64,000 nucleotides of DNA from Lithodes maja (Eukaryota; Arthropoda; Malacostraca; Decapoda; Lithodidae), in NCBI GenBank assembly GCA_037953745.1, contig JBAKBP010001579.1:62001-126000 (forward strand), written 5' to 3'. The translations under genes and the position numbers were made by a program. The notes under the pieces are model-generated. The model was not told the origin of the DNA. It saw nothing but the letters and a program-made list of their open reading frames with translations, and did no database searches. Positions 9,671 to 21,356 of this stretch are shown in pieces; the stretch's first letter is position 1; each line of letters starts with the position of its first letter.

Positions 9671-12021
9671 TTAGTGTTTTGCCTTCTCACGCCTATTTCT
9701 TTCTTTGTAAATTTTCTTAGAGTGTCCTCTCGTTCTTGTTCCCTCCCGCATCAAAAAGATACCTTCACACACATCCTCATCGTACTTTCCTGACACTATC
9801 TTAAAAGTCTCTATCATATCCCCTCTCTTTCTCCTATATGCCAGTGTCGGAAGCCCCAGTGTCCTCAACCTCTGCTCATAGCCCGCGTTCTTCAACGTTG
9901 GTACCAGCTTGCTAGCTCTCCTCTGCACTTTCTCCACTGCTTCTATATCCTTTACCATATATGGAGCCCACACCTGGTTCGCATATTCCAGGTGCGGCCT
10001 AACCAGCGCTGTATAGAGATTCCTGAAGATTTCTTCGTCAAGTGACACAAATGCCCTCCTTATCAGCCCTACAATTCTATTGGCTTTGTTTATCTTTTCC
10101 GCTAAATGTTCTGAGAAATTTAACTTATTGTCTATCACTACTCCTATATCCTTTTCTGCATTCACTTCCTCCATCGCTTCATACATACTGTATCCTACCT
10201 TGTCTATCTTGCTTGTCCCAATCCGCATGTACTTGCATTTTTTTGGATGAAAAGGCATTAACCAATGCTCAGACCATCCCTTCATGCCCTCCACATCTCC
10301 TTGAAGCAAACCCACATCTTCCTTACTCCTCACTCTTCTATACAGCTTAGTGCCATCCGCATACAGGTATACCTCACTTCCATTAGTTATAATTTCAGGC
10401 AAGTCGTTGATAAATATAACGAACAGCAGTGGTCCCAACACAGATTCCTGAGGTACCCCACTTGTAATTTCCCTCCACCCCGAGCCTATTCCATTCACCA
10501 GTACCCTCTCTCTCCGATCTTTCAGGAAGGCTTCTATCCATTTCACACATTTCTCCCCTATATTATAGCTTCTAACTTTCTCTATCAACCTTTTATGTGG
10601 GACCTTATCGAAGGCCTTCATAAAATTGCAATATACCACGTCTATTACATCACCATCTTCTAGAATTTGCATCCAATCATGTACCACCTTAACCCGGGAG
10701 CTGCGGGAAGACTCTTAAGAGTTCCCCCGGCGGACTGCGGGAAGACTCTCTGGAGTAAGTAAAATTAAAAATCAACTTTTGACAACGAAAAAAAAAAAAA
10801 AAAATTATATTTTTATTTTTTTATTTTTTTATTTTTATTTGTCCCCTGGGCCATGCAAAATCTCAGTCCTCTACCTCCCCTCCTTCCCCACTTTCCTCCT
10901 ATCCCTCAGTTATCACCTATTTTCCCTATTATTCCCTTATTCTGAGGTATATTTTCGTGCTAACATTAGCGAGTTGCAAGCAGGGTGTTGTCATCACTGA
11001 TGGCCATCGAGTGCAAGAGAGAGAGAGAGAGTATCGATCGACTGCGTCGCAGTGGCCTTGGGGAAAATTGGCGGGAAGGTAGCTTGCCTCACCCATACAT
11101 TATACAACTCGCGGGCTATATCTCCGATTTTGACCATCCAAACGCTGTTTTCACTCGTTTTATTGTTGTTTCAGGTTAATACCTTTATAATCAACCCATA
11201 ATAGGCGCATATGGATAATTATTAATGCTATTAATGGTACAATGAATATTTTAGTGACGGAAACACCTCAAATACGTCAGCACAGGGGGACGTTTTCAAT
11301 TACCCCCGTGCGCACTTCAGAGGTTAATTAGTTGTAGTACCGTCGACCTCCCCGGCAAGAATCCGAACTGTCTCCCACTGAAAAGTTGGTTTGACTTCAT
11401 ATGCTCCATTATTCCTTCTCTAATTACCGTTTCCATTAGTTTACACACAACACTTGTCAAACTGACTGATCTATAATTCCCTGGATCATTTCTCTTTCCC
11501 TTCTTAAATATAGCTGTTATGTTCGCCTCTCTCCAGACCATCGGGATTTGTCCTGTATTAAACGATACCACAAATAACATTTTCAATGGCTCTACTAACA
11601 TTTCACCTCCTTCCTTTATGATTCTTGGGTGTATCCCATCCGGTCCCGGGGACTTACTTCTGTTAATTTTTTCTATAGCCCTTCTTATTCTAGCATGGGA
11701 AAACTCTATTAGTTCTAGTGCCGGTGCCTGTTTGATGGGAATAGTAGGCACTGCATCATCCGACTCCACTGTTAGTACCCCCCCAAAGTATTTCCCCAGC
11801 ACCTCTGCTTTCTCCTTATCAGTCTCCGCTCTACTCCCATCATCCAACCCCCCTACCAGCTCTGGGATCCCTACTCTTCTTGTTAACTTTTCCTGGATGT
11901 ACGTCCAGAATATTTTTGGATTATCCTTCACATTTCTAGCAATCTCTCTCTCCCTCTCCTTCACCCCCCTCCTTGTCTCCCACCTTATTTTATTGTTTAT
12001 TTGTCTGCGTTCAAGATCCAC
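9671..12021 (-). pseudogene. CR1-like LINE reverse transcriptase, copy 1
   Basis: From 12021 down, a basic linker is followed by RT motifs KSPGPDGIHPR, WREANITAIFKKG and FGFLPGRST. The reading is then cut by the MITE. It continues at 10687 with the palm (YCNFMKAFDKVPH), GVPQESVLGPLLF, and YADG where the catalytic YADD is expected. The thumb and C-terminus follow (VWAPYMVKDIEAVEKVQRRASKLV). Copy 2 reads YADD at this position, so the active-site change is private to copy 1. Premature stops and the MITE disable this copy. Confidence 0.85.
10693..11323 (+). mobile_element. TTAA MITE, family A, copy A2 (long form)
   Basis: 631 bp flanked by TTAA (10689-10692 and 11324-11327). The empty site in copy 2 is the single TTAA at 45634-45637. 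Ends are as in A1. Non-coding. Confidence 0.92.
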
Positions 12022-12185
12022 TTCTTTATAGCTTCTATACTAGACCCCTTGTTCTTTTTTAACAATTTTAGTCTTTCCCACAATCATTTCTTTCTTCTAA
12101 TCAATGTCCAAAGCTTTCTTTTCATTGGCAATTCTGGGTTCGTTCTTTTCCTCAATTTTGTTTTATCCTTATATTCCCTTACATA

Positions 12186-13831
12186 TGCAACTGGACCAGC
12201 TCCACCTCTACCTGAATGCCGTGTAAAGCACATATAGCCTTTCCAAGCTGTAGGGTTAGATTACACAGGGGCATTGAAGACGAGAGAGCATGAGAAGGTT
12301 TATATATTATTGTTTACCTGTGTAACGTCTCGGGCGGTACACCTAGAACTATGTGATAATATGTCTAGCGAAGAATTTATGCTGGCGTTTAGATGGTTTT
12401 GTGCCCGTCGTTCATTCCCTCAACTCATTCTTAGCGACAATGCTCCCACTTATGTCCAGGCATCAAAATATCTGAAGGATATGAGCAGTGATCCTACAAT
12501 CATCACTTTTTTGGGAGAGAGGAAGTGCGAATGGAGATACTGTACATTCCAGTCACGGCACCTTGGTTTGGTGGAATGTGGGAACGGTGTGTCGGCATAA
12601 TAAAGTCAGGACTCAGAGCGGTAGTAGGACGTGCTCTATTAAAGAAGAGGGAGTTGACGACAGTCCTCACAGAGATAGAGGCAGTCGTGAATGATCGTCC
12701 GCTTACTTATGTGTACACCGACCTGCAAGAACCACTACCATTAACGCCAGCTCACTTGCTATATGGTAAACCATTGACTGCGTTTCCATCTGATTTCCAA
12801 TCCATAGTAGAGTTAGAGGATCCCTCGTTGTATTCTGAGGCAGCGGTGTCTAAGAGATACCAGTATATATCAAGGGTAATCAAAGATTTTAAAAAACGGT
12901 GGATTAACCCGGGAGCTGCGGGAAGACTCTTAAGAGTTCCCCCGGCGGACTGCGGGAAGACTCTCCTGAGTAAGTAAAACTAAAAATCAACTTTTTACAT
13001 CGAATTTTTTTTTTTTTTTTTAATTTTTTTTTTTTTTTTTTGGCCCCTGGGCCATGCAAAATCTCAGTCCTCTACCTCCCCTCCTTCCCCACTTTCCTCC
13101 TATTCCTCAGTTATCACCTATTTTCCCTATTATTCTCTTATTCTGAGGTATATTTTCGTGCTAACATTAGCGAGTTGCAAGCAGGGTGTTGTCATCACTG
13201 ATGGCCATCGAGTGCAAGAGAGAGAGAGAGAGTATCGATCGACTGTGTCTCAGTGGCCTTGGGGGAAATTGGCGGGAAAGGAGTTTGCCTCACCCATAGA
13301 TTATACAACTCGCGGGCTATATCTCCGATTTTGACCATCCAAACGCTGTTTTCACTCGTTTTATTGTTGTTTCAGGTTAATACCTTTATAATCAACCCAT
13401 AATAGGCGCATATGGATAATTATTAATGCTATTAATGGTACAATGAATATTTTAGTGACGAAAAACCTCAAATACGTCAGCACAGGGGGAGGTTTTCATT
13501 TACCCCCGTGCGCACTTCAGAGGTTAATGAATATCTGCTAGCATTGAGGGAAAGGAGTGTTATACCCTCTGGTAGACCGACGGCACCTAATGTTGGTGAA
13601 GTAGTTTTAATTAAAGAAGATAGTCGTCGTTTATACTGGAAATTGAGCCGCGTGTTGGAGGTATACAAGGGGGAAGACTCCGTAGAGCGAGTGGCGCTAT
13701 TGAAGACAGCCACTGGAACTACTGTTCGTCCTATCGCACGTTTGTACGCTTTGGAGCTCGATTCCGCATTGCAATCTGATGCTCCACCTATTATTGCTGG
13801 GTTCTTACCTGATGGGCTTCCCAAACCTTGA
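12186..13831 (+). pseudogene. BEL/Pao integrase catalytic core and C-terminus, copy 1
   Basis: The core shows the first Asp in GLDYTG (about 12257; a stop just before it breaks the upstream frame), the second in LILSDNAPTY, and the Glu in WFGGMWERCVG. The last of these is in another frame (from 12525) after a shift near 12530. The frame passes VNDRPLTY and LTPAHLLYG, is cut by MITE A3 at 12908, and resumes at 13524 with the C-terminal domain (DUF5641-like: VGEVVLIKED, RLYWKLSRVLEVY), ending at 13831. Together this is a DDE integrase, disabled here. Confidence 0.83.
12908..13523 (+). mobile_element. TTAA MITE, family A, copy A3 (long form)
   Basis: 616 bp flanked by TTAA (12904-12907 and 13524-13527). 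The empty site in copy 2 is at 47208-47211. Two long T runs lie in its left third. Non-coding. Confidence 0.92.
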
Positions 13832-13967
13832 CTGTAGGCTCAGCCGAGGGAAGGGTGGGAAGCCTCACTCTGCTGATGCGAGGATTCTCAAGGTAACGAC
13901 TCACCTCTTACTGATGGTGATCAATCTTGGACCAGGACGCATCCCAGACGTGCTGCTGCTGGCGCCG

Positions 13968-14866
13968 TTTTTTTTTTTTTTTTTTTTTTTTTTTTCTATG
14001 TGATTGAGGGAGGCAAAAGGCATAACTGTCTATAGCGAGTGCCTCCCCCATAGTTGAAAGAGTGACAGGGCCAAAATCAAGGGACGTTCGAGCCAAAATG
14101 CCTGGACACACGGAGTTTGAAGCAATTTAAGTCATAGGAAGAGGGAAAGACTGATTCTGGGAGAGAGTTCCAGAGCTCAGATGTAGAGTAGAAGAAAGTT
14201 TGAGAGTAACGTTTCACTCTTGGGTTGGAGAGTTGCACAGAGTAGGGTGGGATTGAGTTGCAAGACGGGTACCACGTGCCCTACGTAAAGGAGGTAGGAT
14301 GCACTGGGATAGCTCTGAGGAACACTGATTATTATAGTAGCGATAGAATAGCGAGAGAGATGCAACATTGTGGCGGAGAGAGAGAGATTGCAGAGAGTTG
14401 GTGAGTGGACGGGAGTTAATGATACGAAAGGCCTTCCTTTCAACTTTGTCTAGGAGAGCGGTGTGAGAGGAACCTCCCCACACATGTGAACAATACTCAA
14501 TACAAGGGCGCACTATGCCCCTGTACAGAGCAAGAAGCTGTGCAGGGGAAAAGAACCCCCTAAGGCGGTTGAGCACACCCAGCTTCTGGGAGGCTGCCTT
14601 AGCAAGACTGGTAATATGGTCCTTCCAAATGAGAGCAGAAGAAAAAGAGACACCAAGAATATTGAGAGAAGATGAAGGGTTGATTTTTGTATTGTTGAAG
14701 AATAAGGGATAGTCCGCTGGGAGATCCTGACGGGTAGATAGATGGAAAAATTGGGTTTTGGAAGCATTAAAGTTAACCAGGTTTTCTCTGCCCCAATTGG
14801 AAATAGTATTTAGATCAGAATTTAAGAGTTCTATGGCTTCATTACGTTTGTCGTTGAGGGATTGCT
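13968..14866 (-). mobile_element. Jockey-like LINE 3' fragment in BEL copy 1
   Basis: A T run at 13968-13995 marks the poly(A) end of a 5'-truncated minus-strand LINE. A reading frame at 14214-14576 carries the post-RT segment LLALYRGIVRPCIEYCSHVW. Copy 2 has an uninterrupted site at about 47640. The same LINE family appears at 30242-31079 and 54527-55365. No clear target duplication is visible. Confidence 0.85.
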
Positions 14867-14930
14867 GATATGTGGCGTCAGAGGATAGCCTCTGGGCAAC
14901 TTTAGTTTAAGGTGGGGTTCAGGTATTTTT

Positions 14931-14941
14931 TGTGGGGGGAG
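14931..14941 (+). other. BEL/Pao polypurine tract, copy 1
   Basis: TGTGGGGGGAG lies immediately before the 3' LTR start TGTATCG. The same tract precedes the LTR in copy 2 (about 47710-47719). Confidence 0.75.
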
Positions 14942-15730
14942 TGTATCGTGTAATACGATAGGGTATGACTCTTTTGTGATCCCGTACGTCTCTGTGACGT
15001 CACGGTCGTTCCCGCTGCACGGCGTAGGACGATTACATAGTGATTACATGTTGTAAATAAGTTAAGATTATTAAAGGCCTAATATGCTGTTAAAGTAATA
15101 TTGACACGGTCATATGTAGTATATATGAATTTATCGTATTATTAATATTATTTATCGTATTGAGCAACATAGAATCGGTACGATAATTTGGGCCCTGGCG
15201 TTTGCCAAGGCAGCAAGGTGCTACTCTGAGGAAGAGAGTCCAGAGCCTTCACAAACACCGACCACTTAACATCTAATTTCCGCCTTCAGTTGATCGAGCT
15301 TTTGTGCCTCTAATCACAATATACTGACAGCAATACATACAGATACACCATCACGACGCTCTCATCGACGCCATGACTGACTGACAGATAAGCATAGTAT
15401 TCATGTCCATTCCCATATAATCATTTGTTCTTTCTTTCACTTGACTCGAGCCTCAGGGCCGATGTCTGGCTTCTCTACTGTCCGCCATATTGGGTAAAAC
15501 GTTCTCCTTTGCCTCATTGCCACGTGGAACTATTGGTGAGTTAGTTAATTCCTGGAATATTATTAACCCTTATAACCTTACCCTATATATCATTTATTAT
15601 GTGAGACCTTTGGATATAAATTAGCTTGTTTCAGATCCAATTCAATTTAGATATGGAGTAATTTGATTTATATTGATTTTGTTTGGATTATTGCTTATAG
15701 ATATTTAACTTCCATTGATAGTTTACCAAA
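14942..15730 (+). repeat. BEL/Pao 3' LTR, copy 1
   Basis: About 789 bp from TGTATCGTG to TTTACCAAA. The 3' half matches the 5' LTRs at 461-839 and 38344-38994. The 5' boundary is set by the purine tract, and the 3' boundary by where the 5' LTR meets the primer site. Confidence 0.85.
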
Positions 15731-15873
15731 CGTTGATTGTCGTGGTGGGGGTTTAGATGGCTGAATTCTGAGAAGCGATTAATGAGAATGTTTGCTTGTT
15801 GTTTGTTTGAAGGTATGGTGTCTGTTGTTATGATTGCAGCATGGGATTGTATTGTGTTGCTGTTGGAGAGTGG
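15731..15873. other. BEL 3' flank, no gene seen
   Basis: Shared with copy 2 (49129-49271). It is T/G-rich, shows no coding signal, and ends at the hAT-like element. Confidence 0.5.
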
Positions 15874-16871
15874 CAGTGTTGCCACTGCTGGAAAAAAAAA
15901 TCAAAGATCTTGAAATATTGACCCTAATCTTGAAAGCTTGCAATAGATTTTATAGAAACTCAAATTTCTTGAAAAATTCTTAATATTTTGTGTTATTCTA
16001 TATTTTCTGTGCCGATATTAAAGAATCCCAGATAAATTCAAAGCGACAATGTTCTCCTGCCATTTACTTTATTTACTAAGTAATTTGGCAGGCAATACCT
16101 TGTGCAAAATAGACATTTGAACCCATGGTCTATGATGGTCGGTCACCCTTGAAATATCAGAAGTTTGGCCCAAACATAATTTTTTTAATGATGGGAGTGA
16201 TCAGCCAAAGTTTGGATTATTGTCAAATCTATTGTGAGGACTACATGCACTGCTGCACTCCTCAGATTGTGCTGAAAGGGTGTTTTCTCAAGTATATTTG
16301 GTAAAAACAAAACAGACTCAAAACAAAAACGGTGGCGAACAGACTACTATCCAAACAGGCTATTTTCTCGCTAAGTGTTCTTTATGGGTTCCATCAAAGG
16401 ATATAATAGAAGATGTAAAATAAGGAAGATATCATTGAGGTTACACTGAGTACCTCCAGATGCTTAAACTGGGAAAGCCTCTATCTCATCAAACAGATTC
16501 TGCTTGTGAAGAAGAGCATACAGTGATGCAGACATTCTTGCAGTGATTCTCTCATTCAACTTTTACACAACAGGTTTACTTGTTATATTGATTTTTTTGC
16601 TAAAAGTTTGAACTGTAGTTTAGGCTAGTCTCACCTCCAAGTATCCTCTGTATATTTTTATTTTCTTATGGGAATATATCTAAGCAGTTGCCTATTCATG
16701 TATACAGTGTATTTATATGGTTGTATTTTTTTTTGCATGAAAATTCATTGATTGGAATTGAAATATATGTAGTTGGCTGTAATTGTAGCATACCTTGAAT
16801 TTTTGTTATCAATCTTGAAAGGTTCAGACACAAACCTTGAGAGAATATATTTTTCGTGAGTGGCAACACTG
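15874..16871. mobile_element. hAT-like non-autonomous element, copy 1
   Basis: 998 bp with ends CAGTGTTGCCACT and AGTGGCAACACTG (13-bp inverted repeat). It is flanked by GAGAGTGG (15866-15873) and GAGAGTGC (16872-16879), a 7/8 match consistent with the 8-bp hAT target duplication. The interior has no long ORF. It is also present in copy 2 at 49272-50266, so it predates the duplication. Confidence 0.8.
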
Positions 16872-17164
16872 GAGAGTGCTATGCTGTTCAGTATTTTGTA
16901 GTTTAATGGTTTTTGTTTTGTTATCAAGAGTTTGGGGATAACTATTCCAATTTAGTGTTTGTTCTAGTATTTTGTTTTTAATTTGAGTGTTTAGTGTTTG
17001 TGTTTGTTATACAATATCCTGTGTGTGAGGTGTTGGGGAGTGTTTTAGTATGTCGCATTTTGTGATAAGGTCTTTAATTTATGGTGTAAAATTGGGGTTG
17101 TGTTGCTTCCTGTTACCTCTAGTGATGTGTTTTGTGTCTGCGTTTTGGATAATTGTGCAGAATG
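16872..17164. other. T/G-rich spacer, no gene seen
   Basis: Low-complexity TTTGTG-rich sequence between the hAT-like element and the 3' end of the CR1-like LINE. Identical in kind in copy 2 (50267-50560). Confidence 0.4.
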
Positions 17165-18217
17165 TGTGTATTTACCTAGTTGTAGTATACAGGATTTGAG
17201 CTAAGCTCGTATTGTCCTGTCCCCATGATTACTTTTATCCAATCTAGTTTTAAACACATGGATGTTCCTTGCCTATACCGCCTCCTCCCCCAACCCATTC
17301 CAGCCATTTATACTCCTATATGGAAAGCTAAATTTCTTTACATCTTTACGGCAAATACCCTTCCTCAATTTATACTCATGTCCTCTTGTTCATCCAGCAT
17401 CTATTACAAAAAGGTCATCTCTATCCAATCATTCCAACCCTCTCACACTTCTGTACATTGTGATCGTCTCCCCTCACTCTCCTTTCTTGTAGTGTATGTA
17501 ACTGCAGCCTTTCTAATCTTCTTTCGTGAGACAGTTCCCTCAAATCTGGGACCATCATTGTGGCTATTCTTTGCACCCTTTCCAGTTTAGCAATGTGCTT
17601 CTTCAGTTCTAATCTTGGCCTTATCATTGACTTTATAATCTGTCTTAGCATCTCCTCGTCCATATAAGTAAAATCTACCCTCATGTTCGTCAGTAGTCCA
17701 CATGCCCCTCCCACTATCCTATTGATATGCTTTTCCGGTGACAAATCACTCTGTATAATTACTCCCAAATCTTTCTCTTCTTTTGCTGTGCTGATTTTCT
17801 CCCCTCCCAAGTTGTTTTCCCATTTGGGTCTCCTCTCACTGACTCCCATTTCTAGTATGTGGCACTTCTTTGCGTTAAGCTCCATCGCCCAAGTTTCGCT
17901 CCAGTGATGTATCCTATCTAAATCATCTTGCAACTCTCTACAACCATTCTCATCTACAATTTTCTTCAAGATCTTAGCATCACCTGTGAACATCTTTGTG
18001 TAACTACTCAATCCTTCTGGCATATCGTTTACCTTTATCAAAAATATTATCGGTGCCAGCATTGACCCCTGCGGGACCCCACCTCTGACGTTCTTCCACT
18101 GAGAAGTCTTGTCTCTTTCTATTATTCTCATCTGTCTTCCCATCAAATAGCTCTCCATCCTTTTGAACAGTTTTCCATGCACCCCTCCGACCTTTCTAAG
18201 TTTCCACAAGAGCTGTA
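17165..18217 (-). pseudogene. CR1-like LINE, C-terminal RT part, copy 1
   Basis: The frame at 18209-17421 contains the RT palm onwards: GGVPQGSMLAPIIFLIKVNDMP, then FTGDA where FADD is expected, then ELNAKKCHILEMG, DLGVIIQSDLSPEKHI and the C-terminal LERVQRIAT region. It shifts frame near 17420 and continues to about 17200, followed by a short 3' UTR ending near ACAACTAGGTAAATAC. The active-site change is shared with copy 2 (51604-50816), so the LINE was dead before duplication. It is cut on the right by a Tigger element at TA 18216-18217. Its 5' half is probably at 31073-32940. Confidence 0.82.
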
Positions 18218-18539
18218 CAGCAAACCTCCGTTATCTCGGACTCGTTTTAATCGGAAACCCGTACTTCTTGGAATGGCATCGGACTCTCGTATAGTTCGCC
18301 GTAGATCTCGGCAAAATTCCGATATCTACGATTTGTATCTGAGGGACCACCGTGGCTTGTCGGACAGGTGTCCATATATCTTGGAATTTCCAAGATCTAA
18401 GGGGTAAAACTCTGAGGGCCCACATGGTCTGTTGGACAGGTCACCTCACAACTCCGAACATATCGTAAAATTCCGAGATGTCCGTGGTGTCATGCCCAAG
18501 CCACAGACACCCCACGCGGCGAGATTCCTTAGCAACCAC
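18218..18539 (+). mobile_element. Tigger/pogo-type transposon, left end, copy 1
   Basis: It starts CAGCAAACCTCCGTTATC (copy 2: CAGTAAACC...) directly after a TA target, which is typical of Tigger/pogo termini. The element is interrupted at 18540 by the gypsy element and resumes at 28678. About 320 bp of left-end sequence with repeated TCCGA-like motifs is present before the break. Confidence 0.8.
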
Positions 18540-20383
18540 TGTTACGACCGGGCACTCAGGTACACTAGGGCTCTTACACAGGACTCGAATATGGCTCGCT
18601 GCCACAACGGAAACACACGATCCCAACCCAAGAGTACTGCCAGCCGAACAAAAAACGCCACTACCCTCCAGAGTTCTATCTGCTATAACGGGGTATACAA
18701 GAACTCGGTACTAGCGTTTCACACAACAGACTAATAAAGAGATGGGAATTATCTAGTCTGGTCAACAATCAAACAAAGTAAATACAACAACACCTAAGAA
18801 TAGTGTTGGCCGAAGCCGAAGTAATCCACCCTTGAACTAAGAACTTAAGAAGTCCTCCACCCTCTACTTCGGATCGGCACTATTACGTTACGTTAAACTA
18901 TAGTCCTCGAGCATCAAGCAAGGAATCTTCTGATAAGTTAGATGCTTCTCGAATACTCATAAGAAGTAAGTATCGGATTTTGAACAGCAATTTAATGAAT
19001 AACTCACGGGTAATTAAAGGCTTTAAATTGACATAAGAAGAATTATAAGGATAGGCAATAGGAAATGGCAAACATTAAGAAGAAGTACTCCGACAATGCA
19101 CTGGCAATAGCCTACTAAGATTGTGCTCGTGGGCCACTAATCTCTAAAGTAGCTAAGCGTGCCACACATGAAATCAATAGTGCATAAACAATAATATACA
19201 TAAGGAGAAGCTTCAATACTATACTGTATCTGCTGGTCGAGCAAAGTCTAGCTGGGATATCTAAGGTTAAGAGACAATGGCTGAGCAAGCGGCTCGTAGC
19301 CTAGCGAGGTCCTTAAGACTGTGCGGCCAAATTACGGTAATTGACGGGATGCTCTCTTGAGAGATCCAGATCACTAGTATCTGGTTCTCTCCTGGCGATC
19401 CTCTCAAAGTCAAGCAAATGAGATAGCACAGTGTTGGGTGGCAGAGGCAAACGCCCTCACTCGCAACACAGTGCTAAACTCTCACGGTACACAGTCAGAA
19501 AGACCACCTAGGCGTTCCACGTCTCCGTTGCAATTGTACTGGTTCAACCACAACCTAGCACTCATAGGAAATCACAACTCGAGGAACCCTATCCCAGTCT
19601 AGCATTACCTAAACCAGCAGAAAACAGGAACATGAATAATCGTACACAGGGAAATGCATATACGAGTGCAACAAACATCAATCAATCCTATTCTAGTTAA
19701 CCCTTCCAAAAATAGGCTTTCTAACAGGCATATATCTCGTGAGAACTCAAGCGATAATACTTTGGCTGACTAGCTCTGCACCAAAGGGATCATGGAGGTT
19801 AAACAGGGACGAGAAGAGAAGAAGATAGGCTGTTCAGAGAGTAGAGAAAGTTCACATCAGTCGGAAGAATATGGATAGTTGCAAGGGATATGAGAAGTCG
19901 CTCTGCCTGATGAGTTCTGATGGCTGGTGGCACGAACCTCTCTTTTTATACTCGGCCCTCTAGCGGCATATCTCAAACTACTTAAGGACCGCCCACTGGC
20001 AATCATGACGTCATATTCTCTCTCAATCTGGGATCGACAAAGGATTTCCCACGCGCTTGATGAGGGAGGAGGGAGGAGGGAGGAGGGAGTGAGGCCTACA
20101 CACCTCGTGGCGCGCTCACCGGCCGGCGCCACATAACTCTCTCTCTCATCATCATATATAAGTCCCACACACAATACATATATACAATGATATAAAATAG
20201 AACTCGTTGACTTAGAAGAAAACAAAATACATAATTATAATACTTATAGTACAACGGTTCACATAAACTGAGTTAGGAAACTCTACACAGACTACAGCCA
20301 AAGTTCCTGCCCTGACGATCCTAGCGAGAGTGGGGCCTGACTGAGCGTTCTGTACAGCATGCTCATACTCGGCATGCGTCACA
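18540..20383 (-). repeat. Gypsy (Gmr1-like) 3' LTR
   Basis: 1844 bp. In window orientation it reads TGTTACGACC to GCGTCACA. It matches the other LTR throughout by eye except for G at 19863 versus A at 27513. It holds the empty TTAA (19982-19985) corresponding to the MITE in the other LTR. Confidence 0.92.
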
Positions 20384-20395
20384 CCTCCCCCAAGA
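20384..20395 (-). other. Gypsy polypurine tract
   Basis: The minus strand reads TCTTGGGGGAGG directly before the LTR start TGTGACGC. It sits in the expected position. Confidence 0.75.
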
Positions 20396-20879
20396 TTTTA
20401 CTTGCTCAACCCTGAGCTAAAATCTGACACGCAGAACCTCATCAAACCCCTCACACCCAGCGACCGCAAGGCACTAAAACAACGCTGAGTTTATCACAAA
20501 AAAAAAAATTCACATTTCATAACTCCTCCCAACAATAGCAAAAGACATAATATCATGCTCCCAGAGCGAGCTTACAGCAGCTCAGCCGTTTGATAGTTCG
20601 TGGACTACTCAAACTCTATAGGCTATGACAAACTTATACAATTATCTATATCAAAAGAAAGAGTTTTTTTATGATTTTTATATTTTAATATGTTTTTTCC
20701 GGCTGCACTATAAGGGCAGCCTATTTTTCTTCTATACCAAACGCTCAACTCCTGCTTTACGACCCAATACGCTGGGCTACAACCGCGAGCCAACAAGCAC
20801 CAAGCGCAAAATACTACTCAAACCAAAGCAGGAGGCTACCCGTGTGTCAATCTCTCCGGGATCATACACCTGTGATAGC
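20396..20879 (-). other. Gypsy 3' untranslated region
   Basis: About 480 bp between the RNase H stop and the purine tract, A/T-rich, with no convincing ORF on either strand. No envelope-like ORF is present. Confidence 0.6.
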
Positions 20880-21356
20880 CTACGACTGATCATCTACCCT
20901 CGATAAACAATCCGCAATCACATTGTCACATCCCGCAATATGCCGGATGTCCAGGTTATACTCCTGCAACATCAATGACCACCGGGTCAGTCTCATATTG
21001 CGATTGTGAAATTGATTTAGGAATCTCAAAGGGTGATGATCAGTGTAGATAACCACGACTGGGCCATAGGCTGGAACATACACCTCGAAGTGCCTGAGCG
21101 ACAGCACAATCGCCAGTAATTCCTTTTCTATTGTAGAATAGTTCTTTTGTGCAGCATTGAACTTCTTAGAAAAGAAACTTACTGGGTGTTCCACACCTTC
21201 ATTGTCTGTCTGTAGCAAGACGGCACCAGCCCCTACACCACTAGCATCTGTTGCCAGCTGAAAAGGCCTGTTAAAGTCTGGGGCCCTGAGTATCGGGTGA
21301 GTACACAGCAAATGCTTCACTAAATTAAAAGCCTTTTCACACTCAGGCGCCCACAA
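20880..21356 (-). CDS. Gypsy RNase H domain (C-terminal pol part)
   Basis: 158 residues on the minus strand. The frame opens with the tether/connection residues WAPECEKAF, then the RNase H core FQLATDASGVGAGAVL (first Asp), YSTIEKELLAIV (Glu), VIYTDHHPLRFL (Asp), and ends DNVIADCLSRV, the usual gypsy RNase H terminus. It overlaps the end of the gag-pol frame in a different phase, joined by a one-base shift at an A/T run near 21355. Either this is a mutation/sequence error or a frameshift site. There is no integrase downstream, consistent with integrase lying upstream in this element. Confidence 0.88.
   Translation of the reverse strand: MWAPECEKAFNLVKHLLCTHPILRAPDFNRPFQLATDASGVGAGAVLLQTDNEGVEHPVSFFSKKFNAAQKNYSTIEKELLAIVLSLRHFEVYVPAYGPVVVIYTDHHPLRFLNQFHNRNMRLTRWSLMLQEYNLDIRHIAGCDNVIADCLSRVDDQS

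Larger units (their letters stand above)
9384..12185 (-). mobile_element. CR1-like LINE nested in BEL integrase, copy 1
   Basis: A minus-strand LINE separates the integrase zinc region from its catalytic core. The same LINE occupies the same site in copy 2 (about 44336-46496), so it was present before the duplication. Boundaries are approximate. BEL coding resumes at about 12187 with a proline-rich segment leading to the integrase core. A family A MITE (10693-11323) lies inside in copy 1 only. Confidence 0.82.
461..15730 (+). mobile_element. BEL/Pao LTR retrotransposon, copy 1, with nested insertions
   Basis: Parts in order are a partial 5' LTR, primer binding site, SGNH-like ORF, Pao-type gag, protease, reverse transcriptase, RNase H, integrase, purine tract and 3' LTR. 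The coding order and the Pao-type motifs identify BEL/Pao. It is interrupted by a poly(A) LINE (4414-7209), family A MITEs (8759, 10693 and 12908), a CR1-like LINE (about 9384-12185) and a Jockey-like LINE (13968-14866). The CR1-like LINE is also present at the same place in the second copy at 38344-49128, so these are two paralogues of one insertion. The coding region is broken in several places and this copy is dead. Confidence 0.9.

Noticed and set aside
10042..10663. Plus-strand ORFs opposite the CR1-like LINE
   Set aside because: Shadow frames of the minus-strand RT, which shows real motifs.
19857..20225. Minus-strand ORF in the gypsy LTR (also 28271-28519)
   Set aside because: It lies wholly in the LTR, has no domain, and the second copy is cut by the MITE. 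Kept as LTR.
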